Assembly (NCBI GenBank): GCA_023701165.1
Contig: JAMPXL010000021.1
Span: 1-9,408 of the forward strand
From: Geothrix sp.
Lineage (GTDB): Bacteria > Acidobacteriota > Holophagae > Holophagales > Holophagaceae
Direction of reading: 5' to 3'
DNA length: 9,408 bases
Below are positions 1-6,902 of the stretch, piece after piece. The first letter of the stretch is position 1. Each line of letters opens with the position of its first letter. Below the pieces are notes generated by a model. It made no database searches, was not told the origin of the DNA, and worked only from the letters and a program-made list of their open reading frames with translations. Position numbers and translations under genes: made by a program.

Positions 1-39
1 GCGCCCAGGGGACATTGGCGGGGCCTTTCCGGACCCCCC
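1..39. other. Window-edge sequence upstream of the MoaD-like gene
   Basis: GC-rich sequence before the first start codon. I see no convincing Shine-Dalgarno sequence, -10/-35 pair or coding signal, and the stretch is too short to judge what lies upstream. Confidence 0.3.
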
Positions 40-309
40 ATGCCCCGCGTCGCGTTCACCCGCAACCTCCAGCGCCATGTGGCGTGCCCCCCCTGCACGG
101 TGGCGGGCGCCACGGTGAAGGAAGGCCTGGACGCGGCCTTCGCCCTCTATCCGAAGCTCCGGGGCTACGTGCTGGATGAGCACGGCGCCCTGCGTTTCCA
201 CATGGCGGTCTACGTGGACGGCGTCCCCATCGCGGACCGCCGCGCCCTCGGCGACCCCGTGGCCGAGGGCGCCGAGATCTTCGTCATGCAGGCCCTTTCC
301 GGAGGTTGA
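40..309 (+). CDS. MoaD/ThiS family ubiquitin-like sulfur-carrier protein
   Basis: An 89-residue protein of the usual MoaD/ThiS length. It has an N-terminal beta strand (PRVAFTRNLQRHV), a central helix (about 26-40), a hydrophobic strand with a VDG turn (MAVYVDGVPI, 55-64) and an acidic-to-hydrophobic C-terminal stretch ending in Ser-Gly-Gly. In this family the terminal Gly-Gly is adenylated by a ThiF/MoeB-type E1 enzyme and carries a thiocarboxylate for sulfur transfer. The free GG end here is intact, so it should be activatable. No E1 enzyme or molybdopterin/thiamine gene is visible nearby, so the pathway is unknown; it need not be molybdopterin synthase. The stop codon is followed one base later by the start of the propeller gene, implying one operon. 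The ATG at 40 lacks a clear ribosome-binding site, but the homologous N-terminal strand begins right after it. Confidence 0.85.
   Translation: MPRVAFTRNLQRHVACPPCTVAGATVKEGLDAAFALYPKLRGYVLDEHGALRFHMAVYVDGVPIADRRALGDPVAEGAEIFVMQALSGG
301..306 (+). promoter_or_regulatory. Ribosome-binding site inside the MoaD-like C-terminus
   Basis: GGAGGT lies 4 bases before the ATG at 311 and is a near-perfect Shine-Dalgarno sequence. The same six bases are the two codons (gga ggt) for the C-terminal Gly-Gly of the sulfur carrier. This site decides the start of the propeller gene and argues against the longer open frame that begins at 176. Confidence 0.8.
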
Positions 310-310
310 G

Positions 311-1417
311 ATGGACCAGCTGCTCGTATCCACCCGCAAGGGGCTCTTCTCGGCCAAGCGGACAACTCGAGGCGTATGGGATCTGGAAGGCGTGCACTTC
401 CTGGGCGACAACGTCTCCCTGGCCATGCAGGACCCCCGCGATGGCGCCTGGTACGCGGCCCTGGACCACGGCCACTTCGGCGCCAAGCTGCATCGCTCCC
501 GGGACCGCGGCGCCACCTGGGAGGAGATCGGTGTCCCGGCCTATCCCGCGCCGCCGGAGGGCCATGTCGAGAAGGACTTCCTGGGCCGCGAGATCCCCTG
601 GCGCCTCCTGCGCTTCTGGTGCCTGACGCCGGGACTGGCCTCCCAGCCGGGTCTGCTCTGGGCGGGCACCATCCCCGGCGGCCTTTTCTGGAGCGAAGAC
701 AGAGGCGCCACCTGGAACCTGGTGGAATCGCTCTGGCATCACCCCGACCGCCGGAAGTGGATGGGGGGCGGGGCGGACGCGCCGGGGATCCACTCCATCT
801 GCGTGGATCCCCGGGACGGCAACCGCGTGGTGGTGGCCGTCTCCAGCGGCGGCGTGTGGCACACCCGGGACTGCGGGAAGACCTGGATCGCCCACACCCA
901 GGGCATGCGCGCGGACTACGCGCCGCCGGAGCTGGTGGAGGCCCCGGAATCCCAGGATCCCCACCGCATGGTGCAGTGCCCCGCGGCGCCCCACGTCTGG
1001 TGGATCCAGCACCACAACGGCATCTTCCGCAGCACGGACGACGCCATGACCTGGACCGAGATCACGGACGTGCAGCCCTCGGTCTTCGGTTTCCCCGTGG
1101 TGGTGCATCCGAAGGACCCGGACACGGCCTGGTTCGTGCCCGCCATCAAGGACGAGCGCCGCATCCCCGCCGAAGGCCGCGTGGTGGTGAACCGCACCCG
1201 CGACGGCGGCCGCACCTTCGAAACCCTGCATCGCGGCCTGCCCCAGGCCTGGGCCTACGACCTGGTCTACCGCCATGCCCTGGACCTCGACGCCGGCGGC
1301 GAGCGCCTGGCCTTCGGCTCCACCACGGGCTCCGTGTGGGTCAGCGAGAATGCGGGTGACGACTGGATCACCCTGGCGGAGCACCTGCCGCCCGTGCATG
1401 CCGTGCTCTTCGTCTAG
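311..1417 (+). CDS. BNR/Asp-box repeat beta-propeller protein (sialidase/VPS10-like fold)
   Basis: A 368-residue protein with six Asp-box motifs of the form S/T-x-D/N-x-G-x-T-W: residues 63-70 (SRDRGATW), 128-135 (SEDRGATW), 185-192 (TRDCGKTW), 241-248 (STDDAMTW, no Gly), 296-303 (TRDGGRTF) and 345-352 (SENAGDDW). Their spacing of about 49-65 residues fits one motif per blade of a six- or seven-bladed propeller. Such proteins are often labelled exo-alpha-sialidase or glycosyl hydrolase, but I cannot identify the sialidase catalytic set (arginine triad, Tyr/Glu pair), so an enzymatic call is not supported. There is no signal peptide or membrane segment, so it is probably cytoplasmic, unlike secreted sialidases. 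It is translationally coupled to the MoaD-like gene. From memory, such pairs occur in other bacteria, with no function I know of. Its stop overlaps the stop of the convergent gene. Confidence 0.85.
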   Translation: MDQLLVSTRKGLFSAKRTTRGVWDLEGVHFLGDNVSLAMQDPRDGAWYAALDHGHFGAKLHRSRDRGATWEEIGVPAYPAPPEGHVEKDFLGREIPWRLLRFWCLTPGLASQPGLLWAGTIPGGLFWSEDRGATWNLVESLWHHPDRRKWMGGGADAPGIHSICVDPRDGNRVVVAVSSGGVWHTRDCGKTWIAHTQGMRADYAPPELVEAPESQDPHRMVQCPAAPHVWWIQHHNGIFRSTDDAMTWTEITDVQPSVFGFPVVVHPKDPDTAWFVPAIKDERRIPAEGRVVVNRTRDGGRTFETLHRGLPQAWAYDLVYRHALDLDAGGERLAFGSTTGSVWVSENAGDDWITLAEHLPPVHAVLFV

Positions 1418-2175
1418 GTCCCGAGCACATGTAGGATCAGCTCCGGGTAGGACCGGAGGAAGGCCCCGCGCCGATCCGCTCCGATCACGGCCAGGAAACA
1501 GCCCTCCGCTGCCGTGGCCGTGGACGTGTGGGGGCGGTTCCGCAGGAAAGCCTCCAGGCCCAGAAAGCCGCCGGGCAGATCCTCGGCGCGCAGCACCTTC
1601 GATCCATCCGGCCCGTCGAACCGCACGGCGCCCATGGCCAGCTGGAACACCGCATCCGCAGGCGTTCCCGCCGCGAAGATGACCTCGCCCGCCTGGGCCA
1701 TGCGGCGCTCCGGGGCCAGGTGGAAGCGGGCGCGGAGGTCCCGCAGTTCCTCGTTGGCCTCCTTCAGCCGCGCCGTGAACTGGCGGCACAGGATGCGGGT
1801 GAGGCCGGGGAAGCCCGCCATGATGGCGTCCAGGTGGGCGGGCCTCAGGTGCAGGGCCTGGCAGGCCCCCACCGCCCGCACCGTGGCCGTGCGGCGCAGG
1901 GCACCGAAATAGGCCATCTCGCCGATGATGGCGGGCGAGGCCGCGCTGCACTCGATCTGGGCCAGGGGCCGCGCCGTGCCGTCCGGCAGGGCCTTCTCCA
2001 CCACGAGGCTGCCCTTGCGGACGATGTAGAGGTCCTGGGAGTCCTCGCCCTCGGTCACCAGGCTTTCCCCATCCCGGAAGCGCAGGGGCGCGATGTCCGG
2101 GCAGGCCGCCAGCAGCGGGCCCAGCTCGGGATCAGCGGCCAGGTCCAGGGAGGCGGGATCGAGGAGGTCGGGCAT
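1414..2175 (-). CDS. Tandem cyclic-nucleotide-binding-domain protein without a DNA-binding domain
   Basis: A 253-residue protein made of two cNMP-binding beta-rolls joined by a helix at about 122-150. The first (about 28-120) keeps a recognisable phosphate-binding cassette, GEMAYFGALRRTATVRA at 85-101, with Gly-Glu and the Arg-Thr-Ala-Thr run that holds the cyclic phosphate in CRP, PKA and relatives. The second (about 151-250) is degenerate: the matching stretch is GLEAFLRNRPHTSTATA at about 206-222, with His-Thr where Arg-Thr/Ser is expected, so it may not bind nucleotide. The protein ends right after the second roll and has no helix-turn-helix, so it is not a classical Crp/Fnr regulator. 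Its output, perhaps through a partner protein, is unknown. No signal peptide or membrane segment is seen. Start: ATG at 2175 with GGAAG about 5 bases upstream on the reverse strand. It is convergent with the propeller gene, sharing CTAG. Confidence 0.8.
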   Translation of the reverse strand: MPDLLDPASLDLAADPELGPLLAACPDIAPLRFRDGESLVTEGEDSQDLYIVRKGSLVVEKALPDGTARPLAQIECSAASPAIIGEMAYFGALRRTATVRAVGACQALHLRPAHLDAIMAGFPGLTRILCRQFTARLKEANEELRDLRARFHLAPERRMAQAGEVIFAAGTPADAVFQLAMGAVRFDGPDGSKVLRAEDLPGGFLGLEAFLRNRPHTSTATAAEGCFLAVIGADRRGAFLRSYPELILHVLGT

Positions 2176-2207
2176 GGGGCTTCCGTGGACAGGGAGAACG
2201 ATTCGTC

Positions 2208-2240
2208 CACAGATTCACACAGATGGACACAGATGAAAAA
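2208..2240. repeat. Decamer repeat array 1 (three CACAGAT units plus A5)
   Basis: Three exact-length 10-bp units, CACAGATTCA, CACAGATGGA and CACAGATGAA (2208-2217, 2218-2227, 2228-2237), followed by AAA. Bases 1-7 and 10 are identical in all units; only bases 8-9 vary. On the reverse strand it begins directly after the stop codon of the SRPBCC gene and reads T-run, then CATCTGTG units. Related intergenic CACAGATT-type repeats occur in many bacterial genomes as I recall, with no agreed function. Confidence 0.8.
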
Positions 2241-2687
2241 TCAGTCCGGAATGTCCGCCTCGACGAGCTGCGCGAGCAGCGTGAGCGATTCCTGCCAGCC
2301 GAGGTGGCAGGCCTCGGGAGGGATGATGGCGGGGATCCCCTCCTGCACGATGTCCAGCTCGGTTCCGCAGGAGACCTGCTTCAGGGAAACGGTCGTCTGC
2401 ATCTCCCCCGGCAGGTTGGGATCGTCGAAGGTGTCTGTGTGCCGGATGCGCTCATGGGGCACCAGCTCCAGATAGGCGCCGCCGAAGGCGTGGCTGTGGC
2501 CTGTGCTGAAATTGGTGAACGACATCCGGTAGGTGCCACCGACCTTGGCCTCCAGGTGATGGACCCTGCCCGTGAAGCCGTGCGGGGGGAGCCATTTGGC
2601 CATCGCATCGGCATCGAGGAAGGCCCGGTAGACCCGCTCGGGCGTCGCACGGACCACGCGGTGGAGGCGGATGGTGTGGGTGGTCAT
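2241..2687 (-). CDS. SRPBCC superfamily protein, AHSA1-like
   Basis: A 148-residue single-domain protein with the hallmarks of the AHSA1/SRPBCC (START-like) group. These are an N-terminal strand and helix (VVRATPERVYRAFLDADAMAKWLPP, 11-35), the glycine turn before a long strand (VGGTYRMSF, 49-57) and the C-terminal amphipathic helix opened by GWQESLTLLAQLVE (130-143). The fold makes a hydrophobic ligand pocket; family members bind lipids or small molecules or assist chaperones, and the ligand cannot be read from sequence. Length is typical and the gene looks intact. Start: ATG at 2687 with AAGGGAGA about 7 bases upstream on the reverse strand. The 5' region (2688-2795) shows no strong promoter. 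Decamer repeat arrays flank the gene on both sides. Confidence 0.85.
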   Translation of the reverse strand: MTTHTIRLHRVVRATPERVYRAFLDADAMAKWLPPHGFTGRVHHLEAKVGGTYRMSFTNFSTGHSHAFGGAYLELVPHERIRHTDTFDDPNLPGEMQTTVSLKQVSCGTELDIVQEGIPAIIPPEACHLGWQESLTLLAQLVEADIPD

Positions 2688-2795
2688 GGGCTTCTCCCTT
2701 CAAAGGATGGGTGGGGCGGATGGCGATCCGGGGCAGCAGGATCAAGCCGGTGCGATTGTCGGGACACCTAATGGAAGAGACTAGGCAGACCGGGC

Positions 2796-2828
2796 CAGGG
2801 ATCAACAGGGATTTACCCGGATGAAAAA
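2796..2828. repeat. Decamer repeat array 2 (diverged copy)
   Basis: Three 10-bp units, CAGGGATCAA, CAGGGATTTA and CCCGGATGAA (2796-2805, 2806-2815, 2816-2825), followed by AAA. They align register-for-register with the array at 2208-2240. GAT at unit positions 5-7 and a final A are shared by all six units, and both arrays end GATGAAAAA in the same orientation. The A-run doubles as the T-tract of the nrdJ terminator on the reverse strand. Confidence 0.65.
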
Positions 2829-2856
2829 CAGGGGGCGGGATCACTCCCGCCCCCTG
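2824..2856 (-). terminator. Intrinsic terminator of nrdJ
   Basis: A perfect 12-bp inverted repeat, CAGGGGGCGGGA (2829-2840) and TCCCGCCCCCTG (2845-2856), closes a TCAC loop. Read on the reverse strand the GC-rich stem is followed at once by TTTTT (2828-2824), the classic Rho-independent pattern. It sits about 45 bases after the nrdJ stop codon. It should insulate the SRPBCC gene from nrdJ transcription. Confidence 0.9.
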
Positions 2857-2874
2857 GATCGCCTGCCCATGTTT

Positions 2875-2888
2875 ACTGAGCGCTCAGT
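2875..2888. other. Perfect 14-bp palindrome in the nrdJ 3' untranslated region
   Basis: ACTGAGCGCTCAGT is an exact palindrome 13 bases beyond the nrdJ stop codon and 18 bases before the terminator stem. It could form a short RNA hairpin or be a dimeric operator. No promoter is visible next to it, so an RNA-processing role, or chance, is as likely. Confidence 0.4.
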
Positions 2889-2901
2889 GGCTGGCGTTCC
2901 T

Positions 2902-6309
<3,408 letters not shown>

Positions 6310-6415
6310 GGGTGGGATCCTGGGCGAGGGGGTGGTGAAGGATGTCGGAACAGGCAGGGCCACACCCGGAAGGCGCACGAAACTGTCCCCTGGAAGAAGG
6401 GGGTTTGGTGGGATA

Positions 6416-6431
6416 CCTCTAGGGGTTGTGC
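6416..6431 (-). promoter_or_regulatory. Degenerate second NrdR-box-like site of nrdJ
   Basis: On the reverse strand this reads GCACAACCCCTAGAGG. It keeps the arms of the NrdR consensus (aCACwA...TwG) but has CCCC instead of the tATa centre. It is offset exactly 32 bp (about three helical turns) from the better box at 6448-6463, the spacing typical of paired NrdR boxes. Alone it would be weak; the spacing is the main support. Confidence 0.5.
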
Positions 6432-6440
6432 CGGGAGAAA

Positions 6441-6469
6441 AGGATGGCCCCAACATGTAGGGGTGTCAA
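6441..6469 (-). promoter_or_regulatory. nrdJ promoter, sigma70-type
   Basis: The reverse strand carries TTGACA (perfect -35, 6469-6464), a 17-bp spacer and CATCCT (-10, 6446-6441). The predicted start is near 6434, giving a leader of about 125 bases. The A/T-rich stretch at 6483-6506 lies upstream where an UP-like element would sit. I find no cobalamin riboswitch in the leader. Confidence 0.65.
6448..6463 (-). promoter_or_regulatory. NrdR-box-like palindrome in the nrdJ promoter spacer
   Basis: On the reverse strand, CCCCTACATGTTGGGG is a 16-bp palindrome with one T/T mismatch pair. It matches the strongly conserved positions of the NrdR box (acaCwAtATaTwGtgt): C4, A/T5, A6, A8, T9, T11, A/T12, G13. 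It fills the spacer between -35 and -10, so binding would block RNA polymerase. NrdR is the ATP/dATP-sensing repressor of ribonucleotide reductase genes. Its own gene is not in this window. Confidence 0.7.
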
Positions 6470-6481
6470 GGGGCGTCCACC

Positions 6482-6508
6482 GGATTTTTCCATCGATTAA
6501 AAAAGTCC
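6482..6508. other. AT-rich imperfect inverted repeat between nrdJ and ffs promoters
   Basis: GGATTTTTC (6482-6490) and AAAAAAGTCC (6499-6508) flank the palindrome ATCGAT (6492-6497), with one base of asymmetry. It is the most AT-rich spot in the gap, a little upstream of the nrdJ -35 box. It may be an UP-element-like or bent-DNA segment; no specific regulator is suggested. Confidence 0.35.
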
Positions 6509-6584
6509 ATCACATTCCTGGATTTGAGTCCTGGTGCCCTTCGGCGGAGGGTCCTTTCCCTGGCGCGAAACCCCCTGTGGAGGC

Positions 6585-6590
6585 TACCCT
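6585..6590 (+). promoter_or_regulatory. Candidate -10 box of the SRP RNA gene
   Basis: TACCCT matches the key T, A and T positions of a -10 hexamer. It lies 7-8 bases before the first A of the predicted RNA (6597/6598). No good -35 box is seen 16-18 bp upstream, so the call is tentative. Confidence 0.35.
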
Positions 6591-6596
6591 GATGCC

Positions 6597-6691
6597 AAGC
6601 CGGGCCCCATGCATCGGGGTGCGACGAACCGGGTCAGATCGGAAGAAGCAGCCCTAAGTCGTTCCCCCGAGTGCCGTGGTCAGCCCGGCCC
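6597..6691 (+). ncRNA. ffs: Signal recognition particle RNA (small bacterial 4.5S type)
   Basis: The core GGTCAGATCGGAAGAAGCAG followed by CC (6632-6652) is the conserved helix-8 hairpin that binds the Ffh M domain: a GGAA tetraloop (6641-6644), a symmetric loop of CAGA opposite AGCA, and a GGGU/GCCC stem. The flanks fold into the expected rod: CGAC/GTCG (6622-6625 with 6658-6661), TCGGGG/CCCCGA (6614-6619 with 6665-6670), GCA/TGC (6611-6613 with 6672-6674), CCA/TGG (6607-6609 with 6677-6679) and a closing GCCGGGC/GCCCGGC (6599-6605 with 6683-6689). The length of about 95 nt fits the short 4.5S type lacking the Alu domain. The RNA partners Ffh and FtsY in co-translational delivery of membrane proteins. 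The stem next to the tetraloop is only UC/GA, one pair shorter than the E. coli form as I remember it. Ends are inferred from pairing and could shift by several bases. Confidence 0.87.
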
Positions 6692-6711
6692 CGTTTGGGG
6701 CCCGGCCGACC
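6678..6711 (+). terminator. GC-rich hairpin at the 3' end of the SRP RNA
   Basis: The arms 6678-6692 and 6697-6711 pair at 13 of 15 positions around a GTTT loop (core GGCCCC-GTTT-GGGGCC). Mismatches are A6682/C6707 and C6686/C6703. There is no T-tract on either side, so it is a weak match to an intrinsic terminator. Its left arm contains the 3' closing strand of the SRP RNA (6683-6689), so the two folds exclude each other. Confidence 0.5.
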
Positions 6712-6748
6712 ATCGCGTGCCGGCGCCGTAGGCTTGGCTTGCGAATCG

Positions 6749-6780
6749 GCAAGGGGCATGCGCTCGCAGGCGCCCCTTGC
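6749..6780. other. Perfect 9-bp stem hairpin in the ffs-receptor gap
   Basis: GCAAGGGGC (6749-6757) and GCCCCTTGC (6772-6780) pair exactly around a 14-base loop that itself holds TGC-GCTC-GCA. No T-run follows on either strand. It may be a backup terminator for ffs, which would help protect the receptor promoter, or a DNA cruciform. I cannot assign it. Confidence 0.45.
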
Positions 6781-6792
6781 GGTCCTGGCCGG

Positions 6793-6806
6793 GTGATGGC
6801 CATCAC
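6793..6806. promoter_or_regulatory. CRP-type palindrome upstream of the receptor promoter
   Basis: GTGATGGCCATCAC is a perfect 14-bp palindrome matching the GTGA-N6-TCAC core of CRP/FNR-family sites. Its centre is about 69-70 bp upstream of the predicted start, close to class I activator positions. A further half-site CATCAC recurs 11 bp downstream (6812-6817). The protein that binds it is unknown; the cNMP protein in this window lacks a DNA-binding domain. Confidence 0.5.
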
Positions 6807-6834
6807 ACCTGCATCACGGGCTGCTTTTGGCGGG

Positions 6835-6862
6835 TTGACCTGATGAGGGATTCTTTTAGGAT
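6835..6862 (+). promoter_or_regulatory. Promoter of the TonB-dependent receptor operon
   Basis: TTGACC (6835-6840), a 16-bp spacer and TAGGAT (6857-6862) form a good sigma70-type promoter, with transcription expected to start near 6869. The leader would be about 34 bases. The Fur-like palindrome covers the start site. Confidence 0.65.
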
Positions 6863-6868
6863 TAATAA

Positions 6869-6889
6869 TATTGAGACTCTATCTCAATA
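6869..6889. promoter_or_regulatory. Fur-box-like operator
   Basis: TATTGAGA and TCTCAATA are perfect 8-bp inverted arms around CTCTA. The inner 19 bp resemble the common Fur site AATGAGAATCATTCTCATT at 14 of 19 positions. The site starts 6 bases after the -10 box and covers the predicted transcription start, a repressor position. Fur is the expected iron-responsive repressor of siderophore receptors; another metal regulator with a similar palindrome is possible. Confidence 0.7.
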
Positions 6890-6902
6890 AATTGGAGCTG
6901 AC

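Noticed and set aside
176..310. A 45-codon extension of the propeller protein
   Set aside because: It overlaps the MoaD-like gene out of frame, is Ser/Pro/Arg-rich, and the strong ribosome-binding site at 301-306 points to 311.
284..1951. A 555-codon reverse-strand open frame across the propeller and cNMP genes
   Set aside because: Low-complexity Gly/Arg/His-rich translation overlapping two well-supported genes, one of them on the same strand in another frame.
6310..6456. A 49-codon N-terminal extension of nrdJ starting at 6456
   Set aside because: The extension is Pro-rich and not family-like, its start lies upstream of the predicted transcription start (about 6434), and it overlaps the NrdR-like box. 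The start at 6309 begins with a typical family N-terminus.
6310..6600. A cobalamin riboswitch upstream of nrdJ
   Set aside because: I looked for the B12-box and the conserved core on the reverse strand and found neither; the leader is only about 125 bases and shows no strong structure.
6637..6647. Sequencing-adapter-like string AGATCGGAAGA
   Set aside because: The match to a common adapter stops after 11 bases, lies mid-contig, and is fully explained as the SRP RNA tetraloop hairpin with paired flanks on both sides.
6534..6731. A 65-codon forward open frame
   Set aside because: It covers the SRP RNA and its 3' hairpin; the conserved RNA core explains the sequence and the peptide has no features.
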